NCBI RefSeq assembly: GCF_003633895.1
Contig: NZ_RBID01000011.1
Span: 310,001-374,000, forward strand
Source of the DNA: Vogesella indigofera
Lineage (GTDB): Bacteria; Pseudomonadota; Gammaproteobacteria; Burkholderiales; Chromobacteriaceae
Length of the DNA stretch: 64,000 nt
Direction: 5' to 3'
Shown here one piece after another: positions 35,812-45,651 of the stretch. The first letter of the stretch is position 1; the number at the start of each line of letters is the position of its first letter. The position numbers were made by a program, and so were the translations under genes. The notes beneath the pieces are model-generated. The model was not told the origin of the DNA, did not search any database, and was given only the letters and a program-made list of their open reading frames with translations.

Positions 35812-37208
35812 TCCTGTGTTCTGCCATGTTGGCCGCATTGGGTGCCACGGCGCCCGCGCTGGCTGCGCCGCAGGTGCTGCCTGACTTTACCCAGCTGGTC
35901 GAGCAGCACGGGCGCGCGGTGGTGAATATCCGTACCGTGCAGACAGTGCGTGAGATGGTGCGCCAGATCCCGGAGGGGATGCAGAACGATCCGTTTGCCG
36001 AGTTCTTCCGCCGTTTTGCGCCGCCGCAGCTGCGTGAATACCGCACCGGTGGCCTCGGCTCCGGTTTCATCCTGTCGGCCGATGGCTACATCCTGACCAA
36101 TGCCCACGTGGTGGCCGAGGCGGACGAGATGATCGTCACCCTCAGTGACAAGCGTGAGCTGAAGGCGCGCCTGATCGGCTCCGATGCGCGTACCGATGTC
36201 GCGCTGCTGAAGGTCGATGCGGCCAACCTGCCGACGGTAAAACTCGGCAGGTCGGAAAAATTGAAGGTCGGTGAATGGGTGCTGGCAATCGGCTCGCCAT
36301 TCGGCTTCGAGAGCACGGTGACTTCCGGCATCGTCTCGGCCAAGGGGCGCCAGCTGCCGGACGAGAGCTATGTGCCGTTCATCCAGACCGATGCCGCGAT
36401 CAATCCCGGTAACTCCGGTGGCCCGCTGTTCAATCTGGACGGCGAGGTGGTCGGTATCAATTCGCAGATCTACAGCCGTTCCGGCGGCTTCATGGGTATT
36501 TCCTTCGCCATTCCGATCGATGTCGCGCTGAATGTCGCCGAACAGCTGAAAAAGGACGGCAAGGTTAACCGCAGTCGCCTTGGGGTCAGTATCCAGGAGC
36601 TGACGCGCGAACTGGCCGCCTCGTTCGGCCTGAAGGAGGCGCAGGGCGCGCTGATCAATTCGGTGGAGAAGGGCGGTCCGGCGGAGCTGGCCGGCCTGCG
36701 TGCCGGCGACGTGGTGCTGAGCGTCAACCGCGACAGTGTGCAGGCCTCGGCCGATCTGCCGCGTCTGATCGGCGCGATCAAGCCGGGCTCGCGCGTGGAG
36801 CTGGGCGTGTGGCGTAACCGTGCGCTGTCACGGGTGACGGTGTTGACCGTCGCGCTGCAGGAAGAGGATCCGCGTACCGTCGACCGGGCCTATCACGGCC
36901 ACCAGCAGCAGGACGGTGACGCGATGAACCGCACCGGCCTGTCGGTGCAGTTGCTGGCGCCGCAGCTGGCGCAGCAGCTGGGCGTCAAGTTCGGCCTGCA
37001 GGTGCGCCAGGTCGAGGGGCCGGCGCAACGGGCCGGCATCGTGGTCGGTGACGTGATCATCGGTGTTGCCGGTGCCGAGCTTGCCAGCGTCAAGCAGCTG
37101 CAGGATGCCATCGCGGCGACGCCGGCGGGGCAGGCGCTGCCGATGCGGCTGTTGCGACAGGGTAATCCGCTGTTCGTGGCGCTGGTGCCGGAGAAAAAAA
37201 CGCAATGA
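35793..37208 (+). CDS. mucD: Periplasmic serine endoprotease DegQ/MucD
   Basis: A 471-residue Do-family (HtrA) protease with a signal peptide ending near ALAA (residue 25). The catalytic triad is H105 (TNAHVV), D135 (RTDVALL) and S208 (NPGNSGGP). Two PDZ domains follow (about 265-355 and 385-465). Known role: degrades and refolds damaged periplasmic proteins. The ATG at 35793 lies inside the rseC 3' end and gives a proper signal peptide; the longer frame would lose it. Its stop overlaps the glutaredoxin-like gene. Confidence 0.94.
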   Translation: MPFKKLILCSAMLAALGATAPALAAPQVLPDFTQLVEQHGRAVVNIRTVQTVREMVRQIPEGMQNDPFAEFFRRFAPPQLREYRTGGLGSGFILSADGYILTNAHVVAEADEMIVTLSDKRELKARLIGSDARTDVALLKVDAANLPTVKLGRSEKLKVGEWVLAIGSPFGFESTVTSGIVSAKGRQLPDESYVPFIQTDAAINPGNSGGPLFNLDGEVVGINSQIYSRSGGFMGISFAIPIDVALNVAEQLKKDGKVNRSRLGVSIQELTRELAASFGLKEAQGALINSVEKGGPAELAGLRAGDVVLSVNRDSVQASADLPRLIGAIKPGSRVELGVWRNRALSRVTVLTVALQEEDPRTVDRAYHGHQQQDGDAMNRTGLSVQLLAPQLAQQLGVKFGLQVRQVEGPAQRAGIVVGDVIIGVAGAELASVKQLQDAIAATPAGQALPMRLLRQGNPLFVALVPEKKTQ

Positions 37209-37459
37209 GGCAGCTGACACTCTATTTTCGCGAATACTGCAGCCTGTGCCACGACATGCTGGCACAGCTGCAGCCGCTGCAGCAGCAATACGGCTTTGCG
37301 CTGGACGTCGTCGATGTCGATGCCGACCCGCTGCTGGAGGAAAAGTACAACGAGCTGGTGCCGGTATTGATGGAAGGGGCGACCGAAATCTGCCACTGGC
37401 ATCTCGACCTGCCGCGACTGCTTGCACGATTGGCTGCACAGCCAGGCGAAATCGGCTAA
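37205..37459 (+). CDS. Glutaredoxin-like family protein
   Basis: An 84-residue thioredoxin-fold protein (DUF836 type) with the N-terminal redox motif CSLC in LTLYFREYCSLCHDML and the cis-proline region ELVPVLMEG. It overlaps mucD by the sequence ATGA, so it is part of the sigma-E operon, and ends before a clear terminator. A small cytoplasmic thiol-redox role is probable; the partner is unknown. Confidence 0.85.
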   Translation: MRQLTLYFREYCSLCHDMLAQLQPLQQQYGFALDVVDVDADPLLEEKYNELVPVLMEGATEICHWHLDLPRLLARLAAQPGEIG

Positions 37460-37482
37460 AATCCGCGCCAGTGTGAGTTATC

Positions 37483-37511
37483 AAGGGCACAAACCAGTGC
37501 CCTTAATTTTT
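37483..37511 (+). terminator. Terminator of the sigma-E operon, just before lepA
   Basis: AAGGGCAC (37483-37490) pairs with GTGCCCTT (37497-37504), followed by AATTTTTG. It lies only 12 bases before the lepA start, so it must either end the sigma-E operon or attenuate read-through into lepA. Confidence 0.8.
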
Positions 37512-37522
37512 GCTGGATTCTG

Positions 37523-39316
37523 ATGAAAAATATCCGAAATTTCTCGATCATTGCCCATATTGACCATGGCAAATCGACCTTGGCCGACCGCTTTATCCAG
37601 TATTGCGGTGGCTTGGACATGCGTGAAATGAGTGCGCAGGTGCTCGATTCGATGGACATCGAAAAAGAGCGCGGCATTACCATCAAGGCGCAAACCGCCG
37701 CGCTGACCTACAAGGCGCGTGATGGCCAGGTCTACAACCTGAACCTGATCGACACCCCGGGACACGTCGACTTCAGCTACGAAGTCAGCCGTTCGCTGTC
37801 GGCGTGCGAAGGCGCGCTGCTGGTGGTGGACGCCTCGCAAGGTGTCGAGGCCCAGACCGTGGCCAACTGCTACACCGCCATCGAACTGGGCGTGGAAGTG
37901 GTGCCGGTACTGAACAAGATCGACCTGCCGGCGGCCGATCCCGACCGCATTGCGCAGGAAATCGAGGACATCATCGGCATCGAGGCGGTGGACGCGGTGC
38001 GTGCCTCGGCCAAATCCGGCATCGGCATCGAGGACATCCTCGAAACCGTGGTCAGCAAGATTCCGCCACCGGAAGGCAATCCGGACGGCCCGCTGAAGGC
38101 GCTGATCATCGACTCGTGGTTCGACAACTACGTCGGTGTGGTGATGCTGGTGCGCGTGATTGACGGCCAGCTGAAGCCGAAAGACAAGATCAAGTTCATG
38201 GCCACCCAGGCCGAACACCTGTGCGAACAGGTCGGCGTGTTCACGCCGAAGTCGGTGCAGCGCCCGAGCCTGAACGCCGGTGAAGTGGGCTTTGTCATCG
38301 CCGGTATCAAGGAACTGAAATCGGCCAAGGTCGGCGACACCATCACCCTGGTGAACAAGCCGGCGGATGCGCCGTTGCCAGGCTTCAAGGAGGTACAGTC
38401 GCAGGTGTTTGCCGGCCTGTACCCGGTGGAAAGCCACGACTACGAGTCGCTGCGCGATGCGCTGGAAAAACTGCAGCTGAACGATGCCTCGCTCAAGTAC
38501 GAGCCGGAAGTGTCGCAGGCGCTGGGCTTCGGCTTCCGTTGCGGCTTCCTCGGCCTGTTGCACCTGGAAATCGTGCAGGAACGTCTCGAACGCGAGTTCG
38601 ACATGGACCTGATCACCACCGCGCCGACGGTGATCTACGAAGTGGTGATGAAGGACGGCACCATCAGCGAGGTGTCCAACCCGTCGAAGATGCCGGAAGC
38701 GGGCAAGTACGAAGAACTGCGCGAGCCGATCATCACTGCCACCATTCTGGTGCCACAGGATTATGTCGGCTCGGTGATGACGCTGTGCAACCAGAAGCGC
38801 GGCGTGCAGCGCAATATGCAGTACATGGGCCGTCAGGTGATGCTGACCTATGATCTGCCGATGAACGAAGTGGTGATGGACTTCTTCGACAAGCTGAAGT
38901 CCACCAGTCGCGGCTATGCCTCGCTGGACTACGAGTTCAAGGAATTCCAGGCCTCCGATCTGGTGAAGCTGGATGTACTGGTCAACAGCGAAAAAGTCGA
39001 TGCACTGAGCCTGATCGTGCATCGCGCCACCAGCGTGTACCGCGGTCGCGAGCTGGTGTCGAAGATGCGTGAGCTGATTCCGCGCCAGATGTTCGACATC
39101 GCGGTGCAGGCGGCCATCGGCGGCCACATCATCTCCCGTGAAACGGTGAAGGCGCTGCGCAAAAACGTGCTGGCCAAGTGCTACGGTGGCGACATTACCC
39201 GTAAGAAAAAGCTGCTGGAAAAGCAGAAGGCCGGTAAGAAGCGGATGAAGCAGGTCGGCAACGTGGAGATTCCACAGGAAGCCTTCCTCGCGATCTTGCA
39301 AGTTGGGGACAAATAA
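37523..39316 (+). CDS. lepA: Elongation factor 4 (back-translocase)
   Basis: A 597-residue translational GTPase of normal LepA length. Motifs seen: G1 [10 protein letters not shown], switch [10 protein letters not shown] and G4 NKIDLP, followed by EF-G-like domains and the LepA-specific C-terminal domain with [19 protein letters not shown]. It works on stalled ribosomes. Its stop is immediately followed by the lepB ATG, the conserved lepA-lepB pairing. The start at 37523 lies just after a hairpin terminator. Confidence 0.97.
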   Translation: MKNIRNFSIIAHIDHGKSTLADRFIQYCGGLDMREMSAQVLDSMDIEKERGITIKAQTAALTYKARDGQVYNLNLIDTPGHVDFSYEVSRSLSACEGALLVVDASQGVEAQTVANCYTAIELGVEVVPVLNKIDLPAADPDRIAQEIEDIIGIEAVDAVRASAKSGIGIEDILETVVSKIPPPEGNPDGPLKALIIDSWFDNYVGVVMLVRVIDGQLKPKDKIKFMATQAEHLCEQVGVFTPKSVQRPSLNAGEVGFVIAGIKELKSAKVGDTITLVNKPADAPLPGFKEVQSQVFAGLYPVESHDYESLRDALEKLQLNDASLKYEPEVSQALGFGFRCGFLGLLHLEIVQERLEREFDMDLITTAPTVIYEVVMKDGTISEVSNPSKMPEAGKYEELREPIITATILVPQDYVGSVMTLCNQKRGVQRNMQYMGRQVMLTYDLPMNEVVMDFFDKLKSTSRGYASLDYEFKEFQASDLVKLDVLVNSEKVDALSLIVHRATSVYRGRELVSKMRELIPRQMFDIAVQAAIGGHIISRETVKALRKNVLAKCYGGDITRKKKLLEKQKAGKKRMKQVGNVEIPQEAFLAILQVGDK

Positions 39317-40279
39317 ATGGGGGCAAACCTGTTCTGGGTATGGATGGTGCTGCTGGCGGTTGGCGTGATGCTGATCGCGTTTGGCGGCAAGCGTGATGAC
39401 GGTACCCACGCTTCATCCATCGAGTGGGGATATCTGGCGATTCTGGGCGGGGCTTTCGGCCTGCTCTCCGACCACATGAGCTTCACCGCGGTGATGTTGC
39501 TGGTGGTGGTGGTGACCGGTGGCGTGTGGCTGTTCGACAAGCTGGTGCTGGCCAAGCGCCGGCAGCCGGGCGTGGTGGTGCCGCACTACATCGACTTCCC
39601 GCGCGGCTTCTTCCCGGTGATCGCGGTGGTGTTCCTGCTGCGTGCCTTCGTGGTGGAGCCGTTCCAGATCCCTTCCAGCTCGATGCGCCCGGGACTGGTG
39701 GTCGGTGACTTCATCCTGGTCAACAAGTTCGGCTACGGCCTGCGCGTGCCGGTGCTGAACAAGGTGTTTGTGCCGGTCGGCACGGTCGAGCATGGCGACG
39801 TGGTGGTGTTTACCTATCCTGAAAACGAGAAGGTCAGCTTCATCAAGCGCGCCATCGGTTTGCCGGGTGACACGGTGGAATATCGCAACAAGCAGCTGTC
39901 GGTGAACGGCAAGCCGCTGCCGCGCCTGAGCGTCGGCGAGCACAGCTACCTGGAACAGGGCTTGATGTTGGTGCAGAACCAGCGCTATACCGAAACCCTG
40001 GGCAAGGTCAGCTACGATACGCTGGTCATTCCGGAGGCGCCGGTTTATAACCCGGCCGGTGTGCGTTCCTTCGCGCTGCGCGAAAATTGCGAATACCGTG
40101 ATGACGGCTTCAGCTGCAAGGTGCCGCAGGGACACTATTTCATGATGGGTGACAACCGCGACAACAGCGAAGACAGCCGCTACTGGGGCTTTGTCGAGGA
40201 CCGCTTGCTGGTGGGCAAGGCGTTCCTGATCTGGCTGAACCTTGGTGATTTCTCGCGTATTGGCAAATCCATCCATTAA
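39317..40279 (+). CDS. lepB: Signal peptidase I
   Basis: A 320-residue inner-membrane protease with two to three N-terminal transmembrane segments. The catalytic serine S122 is in QIPSSSMRPGL and the general base K177 in FIKRAIGLPGD; later boxes include GDNRDNSEDSRYWGFV. Known role: cleaves signal peptides from exported proteins. It starts directly after the lepA stop with its ribosome site inside lepA, and is followed by a DUF4845 gene as in other betaproteobacteria. Confidence 0.96.
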   Translation: MGANLFWVWMVLLAVGVMLIAFGGKRDDGTHASSIEWGYLAILGGAFGLLSDHMSFTAVMLLVVVVTGGVWLFDKLVLAKRRQPGVVVPHYIDFPRGFFPVIAVVFLLRAFVVEPFQIPSSSMRPGLVVGDFILVNKFGYGLRVPVLNKVFVPVGTVEHGDVVVFTYPENEKVSFIKRAIGLPGDTVEYRNKQLSVNGKPLPRLSVGEHSYLEQGLMLVQNQRYTETLGKVSYDTLVIPEAPVYNPAGVRSFALRENCEYRDDGFSCKVPQGHYFMMGDNRDNSEDSRYWGFVEDRLLVGKAFLIWLNLGDFSRIGKSIH

Positions 40280-40299
40280 TCCGGGTGCAGGAGCATGAT

Positions 40300-40668
40300 A
40301 TGAAGCAGCAACGTGGTTTTTCCCTGTTGGTGGTGCTGGCGCTGGCCATCGTGTTGTCGGTGGTGTTGCTGGCCTTCTTCAAGCTGCTGCCGGTGTATAC
40401 CGAATATTTTGCGATCAAGAAGACGATCGACGAAATGGTGGTGACCCCGGGTAAAACCGAAGGTGAATTGCGCCGCGAATTCAGGGATCGCACCACGGTG
40501 CACGGCATTGTCTCGATCAAGCCGGAAGACCTGCTGATCCTGACGACACCGACCGCGGTCGGCATCGGCGTGCGTTATCGCCGCGAAGTGCCCCTGGTCG
40601 ACCATCTCGGCCTGATCCTTTCTTTTGAACATGAGGCAGGTACCCCTGTCCTGGAATCGAATCCCTAA
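40300..40668 (+). CDS. DUF4845 membrane protein
   Basis: A 122-residue protein with one N-terminal transmembrane segment after RGFSLL (residues 5-25 region), which looks like a prepilin N terminus but lacks the conserved Glu5. It matches DUF4845, regularly found between lepB and rnc in betaproteobacteria and gammaproteobacteria. GCAGGAG precedes the ATG at 40300. Function unknown; a role in secretion or membrane protein handling is only suggested by its neighbours. Confidence 0.87.
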   Translation: MKQQRGFSLLVVLALAIVLSVVLLAFFKLLPVYTEYFAIKKTIDEMVVTPGKTEGELRREFRDRTTVHGIVSIKPEDLLILTTPTAVGIGVRYRREVPLVDHLGLILSFEHEAGTPVLESNP

Positions 40669-40673
40669 ACATA

Positions 40674-41378
40674 GTGAATCAGTCTGATCAACGTTTCCGG
40701 CGCCTGTGTACGGCGCTGGATTATTCTTTTAGCCGCTTCGAATTGCTGCGTCAGGCGGTAACCCATCGCAGCTTTGGCGCGCCGAACAACGAACGTTTCG
40801 AGTTCGTTGGCGACAGCATTCTCAACTACACCGTCGCCAAGATGCTGTTCGATCACTTTCCGAAACTGTCGGAGGGCGAGCTGTCGCGCTTGCGGGCCAA
40901 CCTGGTGAACCAGAGCACGCTGGCCGAGATCGCGCAGCAGCTGAAGCTGGGCGACTACCTGTACCTGGGCGAGGGCGAGCTGAAGAGCGGCGGTTTCAAC
41001 CGGCCGTCGATCCTGGCCGATGCGGTGGAGGCTATCTTTGCCGCGATCAGCTTCGATACCGACTTCATGGCGGCGGAGCGTGTAGTGCGCCGCCTGTACC
41101 AGGAGCGCGTGGTCGCCATCGACCCCAGCAAGCATGCCAAGGATGCCAAGACACGGCTGCAGGAGGCGCTGCAGGCGCGCCGCTTGTCGCTGCCGCGCTA
41201 CAGCATCCTGTCGCAGAGCGGCGAAGCGCACGAGCAGAGCTTCCGCGTGCAGTGCGATCTGGCCGAGCTGAGCATCATTACCACCGGTGACGGCATCAGC
41301 CGTCGCGGGGCAGAGCAGCAGGCGGCCGACGCTGCGCTGCTGCTGCTTGAACAACACTTTGCCGCAGGCAAGAAATAA
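40674..41378 (+). CDS. rnc: Ribonuclease III
   Basis: A 234-residue protein with the RNase III signature NERFEFVGDSILNYTVA (residues 39-55; the usual form has Leu in place of the first Phe and of the Val) and a second acidic site in ADAVEAIFAAI. A C-terminal double-stranded-RNA-binding domain (about 155-228) includes AKTRLQEALQ and AEQQAADAALLLLE. The start is GTG at 40674, 5 bases after the DUF4845 stop. Known role: rRNA and mRNA processing. It sits directly before era, the classical pair. Confidence 0.96.
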   Translation: MNQSDQRFRRLCTALDYSFSRFELLRQAVTHRSFGAPNNERFEFVGDSILNYTVAKMLFDHFPKLSEGELSRLRANLVNQSTLAEIAQQLKLGDYLYLGEGELKSGGFNRPSILADAVEAIFAAISFDTDFMAAERVVRRLYQERVVAIDPSKHAKDAKTRLQEALQARRLSLPRYSILSQSGEAHEQSFRVQCDLAELSIITTGDGISRRGAEQQAADAALLLLEQHFAAGKK

Positions 41379-41381
41379 GCC

Positions 41382-42272
41382 ATGACCGATACCGATTTCC
41401 GCTGTGGCTTTGTCGCCATCGTTGGCCGCCCCAATGTGGGCAAATCCACGCTGATGAACCATCTCATCGGCCAGAAGATCAGCATTACCTCGAAAAAGGC
41501 GCAGACCACGCGCCACCGCGTCAACGGCATCCATACCGAGCCGAATGCGCAGTTCGTGTTCGTCGATACCCCCGGCTTCCAGACCTTTCACAAGGGCGCG
41601 CTCAATGCCACGCTGAACCAGTCGGTGAAGGACACCCTGGGCAGCGTCGATTGCGTGCTGTTCGTGCTGGAGGCGATGCGGCTGTCCAATGCCGACCGCG
41701 AGGTGATGGCGTTGCTGCCGAAGAACACGCCGGTGATCTTGGTGCTGAACAAGGTCGACAAGGCCAAGGACAGCCTGATGCTGAACGCCTTCATCCAGCA
41801 GGTGCGCGAGGAGTTCGAGTTTGCCGATGCCGAAGTGGTCAGTGCCAAGCACGGCCAGCGCCTGGCCGAGCTGCTGGACAAGGTGCGCCCGCACCTGCCG
41901 GCCTCGGTGCCGCTGTACCCGGAAGACATGATCACCGACAAGAGCCAGCGCTTCCTCGCCGCCGAGATCGTGCGCGAGAAGCTGTTCCGCTACCTGGGTG
42001 AAGAGCTGCCGTACGAGATGAACGTGGAAGTCGAGGCGTTCGAGGTCGACGGTCACATGTTCCGCATCCACGTCGCCATTCTGGTGGACAAGGAAGGGCA
42101 GAAGCCGATCGTGATCGGCCGTGGTGGCGAGAAACTGAAGAAGATTTCCACCGAGGCCCGTCTCGACATGGAGCAGCTGTTTGACTGCAAGGTGTTCCTC
42201 GAGGTGTGGGTGAAGGTGAAATCCGGCTGGGCCGACGACGTGCGCTTCCTGCGCGATTTCGGCCTGAACTGA
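41382..42272 (+). CDS. era: GTPase Era
   Basis: A 296-residue protein with an N-terminal GTPase domain (GRPNVGKST, DTPGFQTFH, NKVDKAKD) and a C-terminal KH RNA-binding domain containing PIVIGRGGEKLKKISTEAR. Known role: binds 16S rRNA and assists 30S assembly. It starts 3 bases after rnc and forms part of the rnc-era-recO-pdxJ-acpS operon. Confidence 0.97.
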   Translation: MTDTDFRCGFVAIVGRPNVGKSTLMNHLIGQKISITSKKAQTTRHRVNGIHTEPNAQFVFVDTPGFQTFHKGALNATLNQSVKDTLGSVDCVLFVLEAMRLSNADREVMALLPKNTPVILVLNKVDKAKDSLMLNAFIQQVREEFEFADAEVVSAKHGQRLAELLDKVRPHLPASVPLYPEDMITDKSQRFLAAEIVREKLFRYLGEELPYEMNVEVEAFEVDGHMFRIHVAILVDKEGQKPIVIGRGGEKLKKISTEARLDMEQLFDCKVFLEVWVKVKSGWADDVRFLRDFGLN

Positions 42273-42293
42273 GACTGAGCAAAGGTTGGCCGC

Positions 42294-42650
42294 ATGTTTG
42301 CCCGTACCCCGACACCGCCCTACTGGGCGGTGATTTTTAGCAGCCAGCGCAGCGCTGTCGAACAGGGCTACGCCGACATGGGCGAGCGCATGGTCGAGCT
42401 GGCGGCCGAGCAGCCCGGCTTTCTCGGCGTGGAAAGCGTGCGCGATGCCGACGGTTTCGGCATCACCGTGTCGTACTGGGACAGCGAGGCGGCCATCGCG
42501 GCGTGGAAGGCCAATAGCGAGCACCAGCTGGCGCAGCGGCAGGGTTTTGTGCAGTGGTACGCCGGCTTCGAGCTGCGCGTGGCGCAGGTTGGCCGCGTGC
42601 ACAGCTGGCGCAAGCCGCAGGCAGGGACGGATGCAGCAGAGCAGGGTTGA
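42294..42650 (+). CDS. Antibiotic biosynthesis monooxygenase-domain protein
   Basis: A 118-residue ferredoxin-like ABM domain protein (PPYWAVIFSSQRS; ITVSYWDSEAAIAAWK; YAGFELRVAQV). Such proteins often act as haem or quinol-type monooxygenases, but function here is unknown. Its ATG is embedded in a copy of the DUS-like motif (42285-42294) and its 3' end overlaps recO by 20 bases, so it is inserted into the era-recO operon. The C-terminal tail is low in complexity. Confidence 0.82.
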   Translation: MFARTPTPPYWAVIFSSQRSAVEQGYADMGERMVELAAEQPGFLGVESVRDADGFGITVSYWDSEAAIAAWKANSEHQLAQRQGFVQWYAGFELRVAQVGRVHSWRKPQAGTDAAEQG

Positions 42651-43359
42651 TCGCCAGCCGGCCTACGTGCTGCATACTCAGCCCTACCGCGAGACCAGTC
42701 TGCTGGTGGAAGTGCTGACCCGCGATTACGGCCGTTTCACGCTGGTGGCGCGCGGTGCGCGGCGGCCGCGTTCCGACTTGCGCGGGCTGTTGCTGCCGTT
42801 CCAGCCTTTACAGCTGGCTTGGTTCGGCAAGGGTGAATTGCGCACCCTGCACACCGCCGACTGGCGCGGTGGCGTACCGCAGTTTGCCGGTGCGCGGCTG
42901 GTGACCGGTTTCTATCTCAACGAGCTGGTGCTGCGCCTGGCGGCGCGCGACGACCCGTCGCCGGCGCTGTTCAAGCTGTACGATCGCGCGGTGCGCAGCC
43001 TGGTCGATCATGCGCTGACCGCCACCGTGCTGCGCCGCTTCGAGCTGGCGCTGCTGGAAGAGCTGGGCTACGCGCCGGCGCTGACGCAGGATCATCTGGC
43101 GCAGGCCATCGCACCGCAGGCGCGCTACCTGTGCCGCTTCGGCGCCGCGCCGGAGCTGACCGACGGCGAACAGGCGCCACGCGGTGCGGCCAACGTCAGC
43201 GGTGCCACCTTGGTGGCGCTGGCCGCCGCCGATTTCGAGCAGCCGCAAACCCGGCGTGAAGCGCGCCTGCTGTTGCGGCTGTTGCTGGATGAATTGCTGG
43301 GCCCGGAGCCGTTGGCTTCGCGCGAATTGCTGACGACCCTCTACGCGCTGTCCGACTGA
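42631..43359 (+). CDS. recO: DNA repair protein RecO
   Basis: A 242-residue protein with the N-terminal OB fold typical of RecO ([35 protein letters not shown]) and a helical C-terminal domain. It lacks the zinc-finger cysteines seen in some RecO proteins, as is common in proteobacteria. Known role: with RecR, loads RecA onto SSB-covered DNA. The ATG at 42631 lies within the upstream ABM gene; the N terminus matches RecO from there. Confidence 0.93.
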   Translation: MQQSRVDRQPAYVLHTQPYRETSLLVEVLTRDYGRFTLVARGARRPRSDLRGLLLPFQPLQLAWFGKGELRTLHTADWRGGVPQFAGARLVTGFYLNELVLRLAARDDPSPALFKLYDRAVRSLVDHALTATVLRRFELALLEELGYAPALTQDHLAQAIAPQARYLCRFGAAPELTDGEQAPRGAANVSGATLVALAAADFEQPQTRREARLLLRLLLDELLGPEPLASRELLTTLYALSD

Positions 43360-43384
43360 CGGCGCGCCTTGCCGGAGATACAGA

Positions 43385-44119
43385 ATGATTTTGCTAGGTG
43401 TGAACATCGATCATGTGGCGACGCTGCGCCAGGCGCGCGGTACCCGTTTCCCCAGCCCGATCGAAGCGGCGCTGGTGGCCGAATCCAGCGGTGCCGACCT
43501 GATCACGCTGCATCTGCGTGAAGACCGTCGCCATATCCAGGACCATGATGTCGACACCATGCGCCGCGTGATCAAGACACGCATGAACCTGGAAATGGCG
43601 CTGACCGACGAGATGCTGGCCAACGCGCTGCGCGTGCAGCCGGAAGACGTGTGCCTGGTGCCGGAAAAGCGCGAGGAAGTGACCACCGAGGGCGGCCTCG
43701 ACGTGATCCGCTACTTTGACCAGGTGCGCGACTTCACCCGCCAGCTGACGGCTGCCGGCAGCCGGGTGTCGATCTTCATCGATCCTGACCGCGAGCAGAT
43801 CCAGGCCGCGTTCGATGCCGGTGCCCGTGTCATCGAGCTGCACACCGGCGCCTACGCCCACGCCGATTTCAAGCATGACGAGCAGCAGGCCGAGCTGGCA
43901 CGCATCCGCGAGGCGGCGGTATTCGGCAGCCATCTCGGCATGGTGGTCAACGCCGGTCACGGCCTCAACTACCACAACGTGAAACCGATCGCTGCGATTG
44001 CGGAGATCGCCGAGCTGAACATCGGTCACGCGCTGGTCAGCCACGCGCTGTTTGTCGGCTTTGCTGAGGCGGTGCGCCAGATGAAGGCCTTGATGATCGA
44101 AGGTCGTCAGGGTCTGTAA
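43385..44119 (+). CDS. pdxJ: Pyridoxine 5'-phosphate synthase
   Basis: A 244-residue TIM-barrel enzyme of normal length, starting [20 protein letters not shown], with [11 protein letters not shown] and [10 protein letters not shown] also typical of PdxJ. Known reaction: condensation of 1-deoxyxylulose 5-phosphate with aminoacetone phosphate to give pyridoxine 5'-phosphate. The last base is shared with the acpS start (TAATG). Confidence 0.96.
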   Translation: MILLGVNIDHVATLRQARGTRFPSPIEAALVAESSGADLITLHLREDRRHIQDHDVDTMRRVIKTRMNLEMALTDEMLANALRVQPEDVCLVPEKREEVTTEGGLDVIRYFDQVRDFTRQLTAAGSRVSIFIDPDREQIQAAFDAGARVIELHTGAYAHADFKHDEQQAELARIREAAVFGSHLGMVVNAGHGLNYHNVKPIAAIAEIAELNIGHALVSHALFVGFAEAVRQMKALMIEGRQGL

Positions 44120-44514
44120 TGATTTACGGCATCGGCACCGACATGGCGCGCATCGAGCGCTTCGATGCGCTGCTGGCACGGCATGGTCTGCGTTGCGGCC
44201 AACGTTTGCTGGCCGAGTCCGAGCGGGCCGAACTGGCGCAGGCGAAACAGCCGGCGCGCTTTCTCGCCAAGCGCTTCGCCGCCAAGGAAGCGCTGGGCAA
44301 GGCGCTGGGTACCGGCGTGCGCGCGCCGGTGCTGCTGACCGCGATTGCCGTGGTGCACGATGCGCTGGGCAAGCCGATGTTTGCCTTTTCCGATCCGCTG
44401 CAGGCTTTCCTGCACCAGCGTGGCATCTGCGCGGTGCACCTGTCGATCAGCGATGAACAACAACACGCGTTCGCTTTCGTGGTCTGCGAAAGCGCGCTTG
44501 CGGCCAACCCTTGA
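44119..44514 (+). CDS. acpS: Holo-[acyl-carrier-protein] synthase
   Basis: A 131-residue phosphopantetheinyl transferase with metal-binding residues in [12 protein letters not shown] and in [18 protein letters not shown]. Known reaction: transfer of 4'-phosphopantetheine from CoA to ACP. It is coupled to pdxJ by a one-base overlap, as in many proteobacteria. Two copies of the DUS-like motif fall inside the gene (44194 and 44499), the second near the stop. Confidence 0.95.
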   Translation: MIYGIGTDMARIERFDALLARHGLRCGQRLLAESERAELAQAKQPARFLAKRFAAKEALGKALGTGVRAPVLLTAIAVVHDALGKPMFAFSDPLQAFLHQRGICAVHLSISDEQQHAFAFVVCESALAANP

Positions 44515-44527
44515 TGGCGTCTACTTC

Positions 44528-45616
44528 ATGAACAAGCTTCCCCTGCAATTGCCTCGCGGCCCGGTGATGATCGACGTCGCGGCCTTTACCCTGACCGCTG
44601 CCGAGCGCGAGCGGCTGTGCCACCCGCTGGTCGGCGGCGTGATCCTGTTCCGTCGCAATTTCCAGAACATCGAGCAGCTCAAGGCGCTGACCGCCGAGAT
44701 CCGCGCGCTGCGCGAACCGCAGCTGCTGATCGCCGTCGATCACGAAGGCGGCCGCGTGCAGCGCTTCATCGACGGTTTCACCCGCCTGCCGCCGATGCGG
44801 GGGCTGGGCGAGGCGTGGGATGTCAACGCCGACAAGGCGGCGGAGTTGACGCGCCAGGTCGGCTACGTGCTGGCCGCCGAGCTGCGTGCCTGCGGCATCG
44901 ACCTCAGCTTCACCCCGGTGCTGGATCTGGACTGGGGGCAGTGCGCGGTGATCGGCAACCGCAGCTTCCACCGTGACCCGCAAGTGGTGGCCGCGCTGGC
45001 GCTGGCGTTGCAGCAGGGCCTGGCCGGCGGTGGCATGGCCACCTGCGGCAAGCATTTCCCCGGTCACGGTTTCGTCGAGGGCGACAGTCATCACGTGATC
45101 CCGGTTGATGAGCGCTCGCTGGCGCAACTGCAGGCCGACGATCTGCAACCGTTTGCGCAGCTGGCGGCGGCAGGCATGGCCTCGGTGATGCCGGCGCACG
45201 TGGTCTATCCGGCGGTGGATGCGCAGCCGGCTGGTTTTTCCAAAGTCTGGTTGCAGGACATCCTGCGCGGCGAGCTGGGCTTCGATGGCGTGATCTTCTC
45301 CGACGACCTGACCATGGAAGGCGCCGCCGGGGTCGGCAATATCGTCGAGCGTGCCCGTGCCGCCTTCGACGCCGGCTGCGACATGGCGCTGGTGTGCAAC
45401 CGTCCCGATCTGGCCGACCAGCTGCTGGCCGAGCTGGCCGATCCGCAGCTGCCAGGGTTGGCCGCACGGTTGCAGAAAATGGCCGGGCGGGGCGCGCAGG
45501 CGGACTGGCAGGCGCTGCTGGCTACCGACAGCTTCGCGCAGGCGCGCGCGGCGGTGATGCAGCTGAGCATGCCCAAGGATGCGCTGGCCGGGCCGGCGGT
45601 GGGCGAGGCCTGCTGA
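44528..45616 (+). CDS. nagZ: Beta-N-acetylhexosaminidase
   Basis: A 362-residue glycoside hydrolase family 3 enzyme. The NagZ signature KHFPGHGFVEGDSHH contains the catalytic His, and the nucleophile Asp is in IFSDDLTMEGA. Known role: removes GlcNAc from anhydromuropeptides during cytoplasmic peptidoglycan recycling. The ATG at 44528 gives the standard N terminus (PRGPVMIDVAAFTLT). It ends the lepA to nagZ block and is followed by a strong terminator. Confidence 0.95.
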   Translation: MNKLPLQLPRGPVMIDVAAFTLTAAERERLCHPLVGGVILFRRNFQNIEQLKALTAEIRALREPQLLIAVDHEGGRVQRFIDGFTRLPPMRGLGEAWDVNADKAAELTRQVGYVLAAELRACGIDLSFTPVLDLDWGQCAVIGNRSFHRDPQVVAALALALQQGLAGGGMATCGKHFPGHGFVEGDSHHVIPVDERSLAQLQADDLQPFAQLAAAGMASVMPAHVVYPAVDAQPAGFSKVWLQDILRGELGFDGVIFSDDLTMEGAAGVGNIVERARAAFDAGCDMALVCNRPDLADQLLAELADPQLPGLAARLQKMAGRGAQADWQALLATDSFAQARAAVMQLSMPKDALAGPAVGEAC

Positions 45617-45651
45617 GTCGGGACGGGGTTAACCCGTTCGCGGTATGCGAC

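Noticed and set aside
37481-39409. 642-codon frame opposite lepA
   Set aside because: His/Gln-rich mirror frame of lepA, no signature of its own.
41422-41431. Further DUS-like copies with one mismatch (for example here, 33235, 42587, 47907, 55852)
   Set aside because: Near matches such as GTTGGCCGCC are expected more often by chance in GC-rich coding DNA, so only exact 10-mers were counted.
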